From positions 8,122,001 through 8,186,000 of the forward strand of contig CM082584.2 of assembly GCA_040954595.2 (NCBI GenBank): DNA of 64,000 nucleotides. Direction: 5' to 3'. The translations under genes were made by a program, and so were the position numbers. How positions within the stretch are numbered: position 1 is the stretch's first letter; every line of letters begins with the position of its first letter. The notes beneath the pieces were generated by a model. That model saw only the letters and a list, made by a program, of their open reading frames with translations. It ran no database searches and was not told where the DNA came from. Shown piece after piece: positions 1-15,778 of this stretch. The stretch comes from Balanoglossus misakiensis (lineage: Eukaryota > Hemichordata).

Positions 1-74
1 TAATGCTAATGATGATAAATCTCAGACAGCATAATAGACTGTTGAAAAAATATACATGTATATAGAAGCACCTT

Positions 75-80
75 TTTATT
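75..80 (-). other. Candidate polyadenylation signal of SLC30A7
   Basis: AATAAA on the minus strand (TTTATT on plus) lies 447 bases past the SLC30A7 stop codon. Nothing else coding is seen in 1-526, so this interval is taken as 3' UTR. No transcript evidence is available. Confidence 0.45.
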
Positions 81-526
81 CATTCATTCAATGGTGCACA
101 ATGATAGGTCAGTTCTGTGCCAAATACAATAATGGAAATATTTCTCAAAAACAATCAAAATGGATTGTATATGCAGATAGATATTGTACTGAGAGTGCCA
201 CTTAGTTTGTGAGTTGTCTTGTTTAAATGCACAACAATTTTGTTTCCTCTTCAGAAAACCAAACATGATATGTTATGATGACAATTCATGTACAGAATAT
301 GTTAAAGTTCACATCTGCGATATCCTTGTATTAAAATTACTTCATATGCCCAAAACAAAATCGCCTCTGTCTGGGAAAGTCTGACACTGTAAACCTCGTG
401 GACTGGTGGCTGGTATGGGTTTAAGTCCATGTCAAGTGTAAAAGGCTGTATTCATTCCAGTTCAGGTCGAGGGCAGGCCTACGTTCTGTGGTTCGTAGTA
501 ATGAGGGCTGTTTCGTGGATGCCGCG

Positions 527-4146
<3,620 letters not shown>

Positions 4147-4684
4147 CTTCGTCTGATTTGTGAGTACAAGTGTTGTAGATGACCCAAATTTCGTGTGAAA
4201 TCAATGAAAACCGGCTCTCATTCCTCCATTATTTATTCCGCATATTTGGGTTTCGAGCTGGGGAGTCCTTGCAGTGGCTTCCGGCTTCCGGGGTCTGCAC
4301 ACACTGATCTGATTATTTTGTGTGCGGTTGCAAATTACTAGAATAGAACTCATACTTTTGTTCATGTTATATAAAAAGTCGAGACATATGACATAAAATG
4401 TGATGTGCTCTAAACTCAATTTCACCCAGTATCCGTTGCAAACGATTAAATGATAAAGTCAACGTGTCGTCCTAATCTTCTCGTGTGTGACTCCCCGTGT
4501 CACTCTAAAGTGCGACACCAAGTGGCAGGATTTCAGTTTTCTCTCGAAAATTTTAACGTGTAAACGCGTACGTTGTTTACAAGCACAGAAAGTGACATGG
4601 GCATTGGACGCAGAGAAAATTCAACTGTACAGGCATTGCGGCTGTGCAGCTCATCCGTTATTATTTCAGCCCGGGCGATGTAGA
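4147..4684. promoter_or_regulatory. Shared bidirectional promoter interval SLC30A7 / NADK2
   Basis: These 538 bases separate the start codons of two divergently transcribed housekeeping-type genes, so both promoters and both 5' UTRs must fit here unless non-coding first exons lie elsewhere. CpG dinucleotides are commoner here than in the rest of the window. No clear TATA box was recognised. The open frame upstream of the NADK2 start (from 4487) probably reflects 5' UTR. Confidence 0.6.
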
Positions 4685-7600
4685 ATGCATCATAGGTTGA
4701 TTGCATTTTTGCCAACGCGGCTGCGACTGCTGCGGCCAAAGGACATTTCTGCAGCCGGGAACATCGCTAGATTTTGCAACGTCGCTGAACAAGATGGCGC
4801 GTCGCCAGCTGTTTTCAACCCTGCACGTGTGCTGGTGTTGTCCAAGACAACGAGGTACCAGTTCGAGAGGAGGCGGTTCGCTGACCTGAGTGAAGACCAG
4901 TTGAGGCGAAAAGTGAGTGTCTGAAATTTATAACTGAACGGGTTATATTTGTGAGACACTTTCCGTGTTTCTGTGTACTGAGCTGCGGTCAGCTGAGCAC
5001 ATTCAATGTTTTCTAATTCCGAAACGTAAACAAAGCTTCCAACGTCATCTATTGTTGTAGTGAACTTCATTTGCGTATAACGGCAACCCACACTTGCACT
5101 TTTTGCGTCATAAAATCGAAAACTTGCTAGTATCCCTCAAACTGCAGGGCGCATGATGAATTCCGAATGGCATACACGTCTGTCATATTCAACATGATAA
5201 ACATTCGACCTTTGCAAACTGAACTCTTGGAAGCCATAGATGAGATCGCCAATTGCACGTTTTCGTTTCACATGGTGCGGTTTTACGGCCGCTGTCATGA
5301 CCTGAAATAAATTAAACGTGGACCTCTTCTCCCCTCTCAAGTTACGTAGCGAGGGCAGCAATAATCTACAAATGTTGAAGAAAACAAACTGCCAAAGTGA
5401 ACAGACCCCTTCTACATTTGTATGGAATGCATTACATAATATTTACCTGCAGCAACAAATCAATATGTGTGTGTTATATGCAGGTGCATGTCTTAGCTCT
5501 GCACCTGACAGTCTTAGCTCTGCACCACAGTAATATCACAATACTGGGTTCTGATGACGTATGGCCAAATATTGTTTTGTGATTTTTATCAACCCTCCCA
5601 AGTGCAACACTAAGTCATTGGCTATATGCCCTTGTAAACATGGTTTCACTGGCAGCCTCTTCTCAAAGGACTGCATTATTCTGTCAACCTGGTGTGTTAA
5701 TCATAGCTTTCCAACCTTCCTCTTACAGTGCCTGCGTTGGAGCTTGAATGAAGTTTCATGATTTGACTGTCCTCATATTTTTTTGCAGCTGGCTCGTAGA
5801 GGATCTGATTACGCCAGTCTTCTGGCAATACACAAGGTGCATACTGATAACCTGGATACGATTGTGCACACATTAGAGTGAGTATATGCGTTCACTTTTC
5901 ATATAGCCGCCATTGAGTTGTACCATGCGACACACTTATATTCTTTTGACCTCTGACCCCAGTCTACTTTATCCAATCACATGGTGACTGTGAGTGTGGC
6001 CGGTCACTCAGTGTTTGTGAACTCAGCTGTCTCTCCCCCCCCCCCCCCTTTTTGCAGAAAAAAGAAGATTGAACACAAAGTGGTGTCCCGAGAGGACTAC
6101 ACATACGATAACATACAGTGGGCAGATGCCATCATCTCGGCGGGTGGCGACGGCACCTTTCTGCTGTCGGCAAGCAGAGTGTTCAACGATATTCCCGTCA
6201 TCGGAGTCAACACTGATCCCACCAGATCCGAGGGATTCCTGGCTTTGCCGAACAAATGCATGCTGCGCTTTGAGGACACCATGGAAAAGTTGTTGGCCGG
6301 AAAATTCAAGTAAGTCGCACTGTAAGATTTGTCCCTCACACGCATTAAACCCCTTCACCACCATGGTTCAACCCAAAGATATTGTTTTCTATGGTAAGGT
6401 TGGACCTTTGGAGAGGGACCTGGTGGTGAAAGGGTTAAAGGTAGTATTCACCTTAGGGACAGATTCTTTGCTGTGTATTAGTCTGTGTTTGAGGGAGTCC
6501 GAGACTTTGATTTTCAAGGTGCATACTAACTACCTAATCAGGGAAGGTGGGCGGAAAACCAACCTTTAATCTCCTGATGCAACACAACAGGCTGGGGTGT
6601 ACCGTAGATCAGGCACCTCACCTGTACTGTCTAAGCCCTTACCCTGTCTTCACGTTCAGAAAAGTTGCAGTATACACCTGTATAAAGTAAACACCTCTTG
6701 TGTGTCACTCCCCTCACATACATGCTTACATTTCCCATGTCTAAAACTCGCCCACCTAGGTGGACCTGGAGACAGAGGATCCATGTGACTGTACAGGGGG
6801 GCCACGTAAACTATGACCCCATTGATCTGTACGAGGAACAGCTGAGATACCCAGAGTATTACGAGAAGCACTACAGAGAGAGAGAGGGCAACGCTGAGTG
6901 CCCAACGTGTACAGAGAATTCGCCCAGAGTTTTACCAATCTATGCCTTGAATGAAGTCTTCATTGGGGAGTCGCTAGCGTCAAGGTCAGTGTGCCCTGTA
7001 AAAAAGATAAGTGTAGATAAGATTATTGGAGGGCAAGATGAAAAAAATCAAAATCTCCTTCAGAAGTTTCTGAACGAGCGACTCAAGAAGTAGTTACTTA
7101 ATATGGGTGTGGATGAGAAATGATAGACTTGGACAGATTTCAGAACATGCCTGTAACAGGGTCTGATTATTAGCTGGGACTTATTAATTTGCTAACCCAG
7201 ACAGGCCCTGGATTAGCTCCGAGCTGACCAAGGTGGTAACTTACCGGTAGTTCAAATATGTTCTGTATCGATGTTCTCCTTTGTGATGTGTTGCCCAATG
7301 TTGAAATACAAATGTACGGTATTAACAGTTTTGTCTGTGCACAAAATATCAATTACCATGTCTGTGAACTCACTGCCTGCTCTCTGATGCAGAGTATCCT
7401 ATTATGAAATAAGCGTGGATGACGGTCCGAAAGAGAAGCAGAAGAGTTCAGGACTGACTGTGTCGACTGGCTCGGGGTCCACATCCTGGTAAGTGGGGCA
7501 AAGTCTGTGTGTCTCCTCCTTCAGTTGTGAAGTGGTGAAAAATAATGATAGTGCGCTAGCCGTGGCAGTGTGGTCAACTTTGACATCTTTTACTCGCTTA

Positions 7601-8273
7601 TCACAGGTTCTTCAACATCAACAAACTACCAGAGAAAACCATTCGGGATATCCTGGACATTTCGAGACAAGAGACGAGTGTAGACATGGCGATAGACGAC
7701 AAACTTGTCAAGAAGGTTGCCAAGACGTACAACCGGGCATTGGCCTATTCCCCGTCCGATACCAGGATGGCATTCACCATCAGAGATCCGGTCGTCAATG
7801 GAGTCTACAGTGTCAAGTCACCGAGAGGGTTTGCAAGAAAGTATGTGAAATTGTAGTTGTCACAACAAGAAATTGTACTCTTCCCCCAAAATCTGTGTGT
7901 GTACAGTAAACCCTGTTTAAGCCATACACCAATGGTACTGAAGAAATTGTTCAGAGGTGTCTGGTATATACTTGTGTATAGAGGTTCTTTTAACATGGTT
8001 CTACATGTATGTGTAAGGGACTTCAAAATGTGTTTGGTATAGACAGGGTTCCAGATATTTAAGACAGATTTCTTTTCTAGACAGGTTTTACTGTAAGAAA
8101 ACATGGCTCCATTTTTTTCTACTTTCAGAATAACTGTCCGTTCGAGGATGTGGGACGCTTGTCTGGTGATTGACAGTGGTTCCTCCTTCGTGTTCAATGA
8201 CGGGGCCATCGCCAGCATGGAGATTGACAGCAAGAATGCCTTGCGGACGATTTCAACGGTAGATTTTTCCTGA
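4685..8273 (+). CDS. NADK2: Mitochondrial NAD kinase 2, complete, 7 coding exons
   Basis: Phosphorylates NAD+ to NADP+ in the mitochondrial matrix. Exons: 4685-4912, 5789-5877, 6058-6309, 6760-6984, 7393-7488, 7607-7840, 8129-8273. All junctions are GT-AG with consistent phase, giving 422 aa (human NADK2 is 442). The Met at 4685 is preferred over the one at 4487 because it starts an Arg-rich, acid-poor stretch typical of a mitochondrial presequence. Family landmarks are the kinase motif GGDGT at residues 135-139, VIGVNTDP soon after, the NE pair at 254-255 in NEVFIGESLASR, and the adjoining SYYEISVDDGP and KQKSSGL. The last exon encodes CLVIDSG and NDGA and ends TVDFS. Intron 3 carries a TTAA-bounded MITE (6345-6438) and intron 6 a TA-flanked MITE (7902-8095). 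A C-rich run precedes the exon 3 acceptor. Confidence 0.95.
6345..6438 (+). mobile_element. TTAA-bounded MITE (piggyBac-like), copy in NADK2 intron 3
   Basis: 94 bp with TTAA at both ends and inverted termini approximating CCCCTTCACCACC and GGTGGTGAAAGGG. It is closely related to the copies at 17271 and 39174. TTAA targets plus CCC-type ends are typical of piggyBac elements. No transposase is encoded. Confidence 0.8.
7902..8095. mobile_element. TA-flanked MITE (Tc1/mariner-like), in NADK2 intron 6
   Basis: About 194 bp beginning TACAGTAAACCCTGTTTAA and ending AGACAGGTTTTACTGTA, so the ends are inverted repeats of each other flanked by TA. A related copy lies at 45130-45312, sharing interior phrases such as TTCAGAGGTGTC / TTGTAGAGGTGTC and GGTTC(C)TTTTAACATG. 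It fills most of NADK2 intron 6. Confidence 0.75.
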
Positions 8274-9270
8274 TGAATGCCCCAAAATGAGATGTCGAAA
8301 AAGGCGCAACAAAGATACCAAAGTAAACGTAAAAACGCACCCCCATTTTGAAGTACAGAGGTCAACAGAAACTTGCAAGATTATTCCACCAGGAAGGTGT
8401 TATATGATGATCATATCAACCAAGCACCAGAACAAAAGACATTATTTTAACACACCGACAAAGAAAATGTATATGCAGGATTTTATGACCAGCCAATTGA
8501 TTGATATAATATTCCTATGTGAATGCGCTAGATGCACTGGTGTCAAAATAACTACCAAAATAATGTCAAAAGACAGTTCCTTTGCCCTCTTGATAATAGC
8601 AGGTCAAAGGGTTTATCGAAAATCATGTGGTTCGTGTAAATTTATCCAAATAATTTCACCAGCCTCCGAGAATATCCTGTGAAATAATAATGGTATGAAA
8701 ATGTTTGCCATTAGTAAATGCAAATACTACTACTGCCTTTTGTGTTATCACCAATAGTGAACTGTTTTCTTTTGGCAGTCTTGATTTAATTACGCCTGTG
8801 GTGATCATAAATCAAAGCTACCTACTCCAAAATTTGTGCAGTTTTGTATATACTCCTGCAAGGTCATTGTCATAAGACAACTGCACGTTAAAAGTTTGAA
8901 TTTACTCTGTGGTAATTACTTCACTTCATTTATTTATTTGAACTGATTTCCTCTTGAAGTATTTTCATCAAGTTCTACTGATGTCAAATAGGAATTATTT
9001 TGCATATTGCTTGAGCCTTCAAGTTGGATTTTTCTGCACAAAAGGGTAGAAGCGCAGGTTATTTTCTCATCAAATGTGTGTGTACAAGAATTTCTAGCGT
9101 GAACTAGTGTTGTCGTTCTGTGTGGATTTAACTGGAGTACAATTTATACAATGAACTGTGTTGATCTCAGCTGCTGTGTGTTTGCTAGTGGATTGAAAAA
9201 ACTTAATATAACCGAGTGGTGTCTATTTTGTGAAATTTATAATAGCAAGCAATAAATGCTTATGGCTGTA
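8274..9270 (+). other. NADK2 3' UTR with AATAAA at 9251-9256
   Basis: AT-rich sequence with no credible coding frame follows the NADK2 stop. The plus-strand AATAAA at 9251 is the best candidate polyadenylation signal, giving a 3' UTR of about 1 kb. From there to 9831 (the stop of the convergent phosphatase gene) I see nothing else. Confidence 0.5.
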
Positions 9271-9831
9271 AGTGAAGATGGGAGTGTATTTCTCTGTTAT
9301 GAAAGTTGTCATTCTCCGTACAGAGATTGTAGCTATATAACCTAGCTAAGGGGACTGGCTGCACCATACCTGGCCCTCCTGAAGTAGTGTGGACAGTCAT
9401 GCTTGTTGGCACTATTGGATACATGTGCATGCAGAAGGAACATGATGTCAACTCCAGTCCAAAATAATGCAACTATGTATTACCAGTATATATTCATTTT
9501 AATTGCAATCAACAGTCAAATCTCCACTCACTTCTTATCTTGATAGGTGGGTTTAAAAGTAATAACAACTGGTACAATGATGATAGCTTTGGTAAATACT
9601 GTGTCCAATTACAATAAATTGGTCTTCATCCTGAGAGTAAGCACATGTAAAACTCAAATTTGCATTGCTTTGGTTACAAGTATTGCAGGATGTTTGATAC
9701 TAAATCTGCATATTAAGTTTCAAAAATTGTCATGTCCATCTCGGGGGAAATTCGTTGTTGTCTACCGAAAGAAAATCGGCAGACAGTACAACAGATTCAA
9801 ATGTAATTGACCAGGCAACAGATATCAGCGT

Positions 9832-12666
9832 TCACTTCTTCCTCGGTGCCAGTACGGTCTTGTAAATGTCCTTGGCATTGACCGCTTCGTAGAGGGTTAC
9901 GGTCAGGTTCTGGGGCGTGGCTTCCATGTAGCCGAAGCCCCCCAAGCCCAGTATGTTGGCCCAGTGATATTTCAGCGAGCCAGGGGGTACGGCGTCCTTG
10001 TGTTTAGTTGAGGGGTCTACAATGTCACCGGCGCCGATGACGAAGTAGTTGACACTGGAGTTGTTTTCTTTCAGGTACTGTTGAGAGACAATGTCGTGTG
10101 TTAGAGTTATAGGGTAGTGTGTTGCTCAGGGCAGATTTTCATACAAATGATAGTTCACCGAACCTTGCGACTTGAACCTTCATATATGCTCAAATATGCA
10201 CTATTAAAAGCCCGAAATGTTGCGTTAAGGGTAAAAACAAAAGCCATGTACTTTATAGTCGTAGATGGCGTTGTACGTATCAAATTTTCATAGTAACAGC
10301 AAACTCCTAGTTATTCAACTTGATAAACAGGATCCACCCATACCTGTAGATTGTGGTCGTGACCGCAGAAATAGGCTGTGACGTCATACTTTTCCAGCAA
10401 AGGTTTCAGCTGAGCGACCAGCTGAGAATTTGGGCCGTGTTCTGCGATGGACCATACAGGGTAGTGACCTCCAACTATGATGTAATCACTGAAACAAAGA
10501 AATACGTATTGTCTGTGATACTGAACATTATTCGGGGAAGGGTAACCTTAAATACAACATGCCCCAAATTCCTCAGGCCCACACCCTTTCATGATGAATG
10601 AAAGCTCCCTCACTCTGTCGACGTCCTCAGTGTGTTCTCGATCCACTCCAGTTGCGCGTCTGCCACTAGGGGGTCCTCGGGTCCAGCCAAGTCCGTGCCC
10701 GGGGTGTGATCATCGGTGTTGCCGGTCAGAATGACCGTGTCTATAAGAACTAGCAACAGGCTGCTGTTTGAATTGGGAATTGGAAATCGTCTGCTGTAGT
10801 AGAGCTCTGGGAAATTCCTGTGGACAGAATGACATGCCTGTGCTGTGATATCCAGACGCCAAGATTTTAACAATAGCATCTGCGGCATATAGTCGCCTAT
10901 GAGCCGTCCGGAAAAAAATATTTGATATAGGCTAATCTTGGAAATGTTTGCTCTGTTCGAGACGTCACCTAGTTCTAAGTTGAGTTGAACAACGTGACCA
11001 ATGATTCCGAAAAAAGCAATGCAATTTATCAGACCCTAAAAGCTTACCATCTTTGTGAGACGTGTGTGTAAGCAAGCTGCGCCGTGATATTTCCCAGGTG
11101 GTCATGGTTACCAGCGCACACATACCATGGCTTCTGAAGTGACGACGCTGTGAACACCTTCTCAAACGTTTCCTGTTAACGATTTAAAGGTTGTGTTCAA
11201 CGAACTGTCAAAGTCTATTATTCACAAGCGGAAAACAAGGGAAAACATCCGCATTCTACTTCTGGAAACAACATTTGTACTTCACGATAAATTTCGCAGG
11301 AGTTCCATTCCCTAAAAGGGAAGACATACATACACACACATACATACGGACGGACGGCCACACACACGAACGAAGAGAAAGACACGTGCAAACAGACAGA
11401 CTAAACAAAACCATCAATGACTTAAGTACCTGAAATCTCTTATCATTGACGTCTTTTACACCCGTTTCATAAAAGTTATCCCCCAGGGCTATGGTGAATT
11501 CAGACCCGAGTGCATGGGCCACCTTCCCCATGGTGTCGGCAACGGCTGTCTCGAACGGTGACGTGTACGGGAAGATGGGAATACCGCCCCAGTCTCCCAG
11601 AGCTGTGAATCGCAACGCATTCTCAGCCGACGCTGTAATAGATATATATCGTTTGGATTAAAGCGAGAAACTCAAAATATTTGTCTCGACAAGCAATATA
11701 CGGGTAACTTTCACTTCTGCTTGTCATTACAATTTTTGTTTCTTAAAAGTAAAATATAAAAATCTCGTTTTTAAAATGCTCGGTTTATATATAAGACGTG
11801 TTTGTGGATGTGCAATCATAATTATTCAATCCTATACACAGATGTGACAGAGAAATCTGCGCACTTACTAGCTGCAGTTCAGTAGCTCGATGTTTTGCCT
11901 TGGTTTGTGTATTTGACGGCAAAACCAGCCGTCGAACACACAAACCAAGGCAAAACATCTAGCTACTGAACTGCAGCTACGCAACTACTAGTATTATCAA
12001 TAACTAATACGTTCATCAAATTACTTCGCTGTAAAAACAGTGCTACGAAATAATGCTCCATGACTGCGTGAGATCGTTCCAAAGTCTTTTGGAACAAGTC
12101 AAGTGCACGTATACAAGTACAGTTCCAAATCTATTCGACGATCAGGTTGAACTATTATCTAAACGTTGATCAGCGCACTGACACCCAGTTTGTTTATCCA
12201 TTGAATTCTGAAACACTGTCAGAAGGCGATCAAAGTACAGTAAGTGTTGTGTTTTTATGTCAACGAACTACACGTCAACCGGAGCTGAAGTCATTCGCAG
12301 TGTAAACGTCCAAACGAAGAAGGAAGTACACGACGTAGCTCAAGTCACAATAAATTAACAGTAAATTAACAGTCGCGAAGCCCCCACTTATGCCACTTGA
12401 AAATATCTTAAATCCATTATACAATATATTATAGTAAATAATATTATTTTCCGAACTTTGGCTTCGTCTGTGATCGAACCACCAGTGGTCACTCGGTCCC
12501 GAAACTACACTGCAGTCATCCTGATTAACGTATATTATCGTTAGTGCTGGCGGACGGGCGAACGTCCTGACACTGCTGTTTGCGATAACAGACCCCAAAA
12601 CATGTTAACAGTATTCTCACCTGTTGCTATCCCGAGAATGACTATGAATACTGCTAATCGTGGCAT
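9832..12666 (-). CDS. ACP5: Tartrate-resistant (purple) acid phosphatase, copy A, 6 coding exons
   Basis: Secreted or lysosomal binuclear iron phosphatase of the mammalian ACP5/TRAP type. Coding exons in transcript order: 12666-12621, 11632-11430, 11172-11048, 10817-10614, 10488-10344, 10077-9832. Phases agree, giving 322 aa (human ACP5 is 325). Exon 1 encodes a hydrophobic signal peptide (residues 1 to about 18). Metal ligands sit in the expected motifs: D29 in GDWGG, D67 and Y70 in GDNFYETG, N105 in AGNHDH, H200 in GGHYPVWS, and H236/H238 in GHDHN. The C-terminal exon encodes the long tail ending VLAPRKK. It lies head-to-tail 517 bases downstream of copy B; the inner exons 3, 4 and 5 have identical lengths (125, 204, 145) in both copies, showing tandem duplication. 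Intron 1 contains a large hairpin (11869-11979). Orthology to ACP5 is at subfamily level only. Confidence 0.93.
11869..11979. repeat. Nearly perfect 52-bp hairpin (inverted repeat, 7-nt loop)
   Basis: The left arm 11869-11920 and right arm 11928-11979 are reverse complements at 49 of 52 positions, around the loop AAAACCA at 11921-11927. The ends read TAGCTGCAGTTC and GAACTGCAGCTA. It lies in intron 1 of phosphatase copy A. It could be a fold-back MITE, a recent inverted duplication, or a transcribed hairpin giving small RNA. No open frame is present. Confidence 0.9.
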
Positions 12667-13183
12667 GTTGCGACTTCCACTGGCACCGACTTCACCTGTC
12701 CGTACAGTATAGCGTTGTTAACGATCACGTTATATACATGTACATGTACTTTGAAGTTGTACTGTACTGTACTGACTCAAACTCAAAGGTTTACCACTAA
12801 CATGACCTAATTACTATTAACTGATAAATGACAGTCAAAGGGGATTAGACAAGCGAACAGGAATTATGCCCTCTCGTGTTGGTGGACTATAATTTCTGTT
12901 TATGACATTTACCATGTAAGAAGTCCACAACAGAATATTGTGTTTTCATTGGCATTTTTTTATTCCTTTGCAAAACAAGAAATCTCAGTTGTCATTGTTA
13001 AAAGAAGCAGCACCGATTCTCTGTTAAAAAGTCCCTGATTATTCACCAAAGTTGTTAAAGCATATTCAATACCGTGTAAATACCAAGACGGTTTATGTAT
13101 TTCGTTCATTGCTGTAAATTTTACATGGTTCGTTCATTATCCATTGCACAGTATTACCGGGCCAGCTGCCTATAGCAGGTGCC
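12667..13183. promoter_or_regulatory. Intergenic spacer between the two phosphatases, promoter of copy A
   Basis: These 517 bases must hold the 3' UTR of copy B and the promoter of copy A. A minus-strand AATAAA (plus 12959-12964) lies 220 bases past the copy B stop and probably ends its transcript. Above the copy A start, the plus-strand TATATACATGTACATG near 12731 offers a TATA-like sequence on the minus strand about 65 bases upstream of the start codon. Both assignments are tentative. Confidence 0.4.
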
Positions 13184-15778
13184 TCACACATAACCCCTGA
13201 CTTTTCGCGGAAACAAAGTTCTCTGGTAGAGGTCCTTCTCAGACATTGCATCCACGAAGGTAAATGTCGCGTTGCTAGGGGTAACTTCGATGTAGGCGAA
13301 GCCACCCAGGCTCTTGGTGTCCGCGTCGTGGAACTTCAGCGATCCTTCAGGGACGCTGCCTTTGTGTTCGGTGGACGGGTCGACCACGTGGGCGGAGCCG
13401 ATGACGAAGTACTCCACGTCCGACCGGTCCTCCTTGAAATGCTGAAACGGCGAAAACGGTAGATTTATCTGTAGTTTGTTTGGTATACAGGGTTATACAT
13501 GGCTGCATGATGGTAATCAAGGGGTTCGAACGCACCTGTAGATTGTGGTCATGCCCGCAGAAGTACGCAGTGGCTCCATACTTCTCCAGCTTCGGTTTCA
13601 ACATTGCAACCAGTAATTCTGTGGGTCCGTGTTCGGCTATCGACCAGACGGGGTAGTGGCCCGCTACGATCAGGTAGTCACTAGTGGGAATAACAATAAA
13701 AGATATTTTTCCACATGTGACCGTTTGGTCTTTGATCATCAGCAGAGTTGTTCGTGACTGTATAATTTATTTGATGGCCACCGTCAATAATTTTATTTTC
13801 GTGGTAGTGACTGCGGTCAGTATTTTTTCAAAGACTAGTGCTCTAATCATGAATGTTGCTCAACCTTGCTTATCTCTAAAAAAAAAAAGCTATATAGTCT
13901 GTTTTTGGCTTCTTATAAGCAGTTGTCAAAACACAGCACTAAACTGCTATCACTTCATCTGGTCTGTCAAATATTTTTGACACCGGAATAGACGGGGAAT
14001 TGTGCTCGGGAGTGTCGTAATGTTACCGTCACTGCAGACTGCAAACTCACTCTTTGGAAGCTTTCAAAGTGTCCTCGATCCACTGCCACTGTTTCAGCGC
14101 CCCTTTGACATCCTCCGGACCGCCCAGGTTCGAACCAGGCGTTTCATCCAACGTGTTGCCGCAGAGCATCACGGTATCGATCATCACAAAGAGGACGGTC
14201 GCGTTGGATGACGGGACATTGTACCTCACACTGTAGTACAGAGATGGGAAATTCCTGCAAAAGAGACAAATATATCTAACATACAATCGAGGAATACGAT
14301 AGTAGAAAAAAATTGTCGACTCCTGGTAAGAGAACGACGGACCTACTTACCATCTAGCTGACCTGTTCGTGTATTCCACCTGCGCCTGCACATTTCCGTA
14401 GTGGTCATGGTTACCTGCGATCACGTGCCACGGATTGTAGAGAGATTTGGCAGTGAACACGTTCTCGTACGTCACCTGCAAAGGATTATTGTTGATGCCT
14501 AAGTAATGCAGGTACCGTGACAGATATCGGATTCCGCTTAGATTAACATTCGCTCACGGGCAATATTCACACTTCATCTTTATCGCGTACTTCCCCTATC
14601 GCTCAGTTGCGCACCTCATCCTCATCTGTGAGGTATGCTGTCGAAGAGATAATTTTCTACTCACGTTGAATCTCGGATCGTCGACGCTCGTAACTCCATA
14701 CGAGTAGAAATTGTCCCCGAGAGCCAAAGTGAACTGCGATTGGTACAGGTCGGCTACGCCACCCATCGCCTTGGCGACAGCCACTTCAACCGGCGTCGTG
14801 AAGGGGGCTTCTCCCTGACCACCCCAGTCACCAAGTGCCGTGAAACGCAGTGCGTTCTGGTTAGAAATAAACCCTGTAGGCAATCGGAGATGACCCGTGT
14901 TAATTATTATTATGCTGTCAATTTGAAGAGCACAATTATTCTCCTGCTCTCCTTCTCTGTATGTCTGTCTGTCCGTATATCTATCTATCTGTCTGTCTAT
15001 GTCTGCTTTAAAAAATGATGCTCTAGATTATAGCCCCACCAACACTCACTTTGGCTATTTCTAAAGTACACGTTTTTACCCTATGTATATATCAACTCCG
15101 GTTTCTTGTTTTGCTCTGCATAGCCAAAGTCGGAGTTACTGGATATTTGTTCAAATATATTTATGAGTAAAATGCCGTGCACTTTGGTCTTTAACTTTTC
15201 ACATTGCATATTAAAATATAGGTAGGTAAACGCAGACAATGGTTCATCCTGCATGGTGGACACTCTTTGCTCTCGAAACTTCACAACTGAAACTGTCCGT
15301 CTTGTCGTGAACAGCTATTAGAGCTGTGTGGCGAAAGGGGTGTGGCCAATTAATCAAAACCGTTTAGAAAGATCATGGCGTTACTTAACAGGCTAATCAC
15401 CATGTTAACGCGCACGCAGCCATGAAATGGGAATAGGCCTAGGCCTATAGCAAAACCCTTCTTATTCTGTTCTGTATCACGGCCTGCCTCATCCAAGATA
15501 GTGAAATAATAATGAGCCAAGCTCGCTCGTCCTTGACGGTGACCCCACCAGCGAGGTCACAGATTCAGTCACAGTGTTTGAGTACACACGCATACTAGTT
15601 TAAAGGCTGTATCATGATTTCATATGCTATAGGTTTCATTAGTAATAGTATAAGCACTGCGACACAGTCATTGCTTTCTTGTTTGTTGCTATAGGTTTCG
15701 GTTTTTGACCCAGTTAAGTCACTTACCGTCGGCGACCAAACACGACGAGGATATTAACATGAAAATGAATGTGAGCAT
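13184..15778 (-). CDS. ACP5: Tartrate-resistant (purple) acid phosphatase, copy B, 6 coding exons
   Basis: Paralogue of the neighbouring copy A and probably also a secreted purple acid phosphatase. Coding exons in transcript order: 15778-15727, 14873-14665, 14475-14351, 14254-14051, 13680-13536, 13441-13184. They give 330 aa in frame. Exon 1 encodes a hydrophobic signal sequence with an SSSCLVADG-like cleavage region. Metal-binding residues are all kept: D33 (GDWGG), D71 and Y74 (GDNFYSYG), N109 (AGNHDH), H204 (AGHYPVWS), H240/H242 (GHDHN). The repressor-loop region before TM-free GHYP differs strongly from copy A, and the C-terminal tail is longer, ending RKVRGYV. Two paralogues with intact active sites suggest both are functional, perhaps with different expression. 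A second in-frame Met at residue 7 is a weaker alternative start. Confidence 0.93.
14948..15003. repeat. TCTG/TCTA tetranucleotide low-complexity tract
   Basis: Imperfect TCTG and TCTA units in intron 1 of phosphatase copy B. A comparable degenerate tract (ATAC, ACAC and GGAC units) occurs at about 11328-11375 in intron 2 of copy A. Confidence 0.7.

Noticed and set aside
4487-4684. Longer N-terminus for NADK2 from the Met at 4487
   Set aside because: The extra 66 residues have no family counterpart, whereas the Met at 4685 starts a basic presequence; treated as 5' UTR.
4701-4889. Alternative plus-strand frame containing MARRQLFSTL
   Set aside because: It is a different frame from the one that continues through NADK2 exon 2; no match to the family.
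12275-12598. 107-codon minus-strand frame in phosphatase A intron 1
   Set aside because: Lies within an intron, no homology recognised, and the gene model is complete without it.
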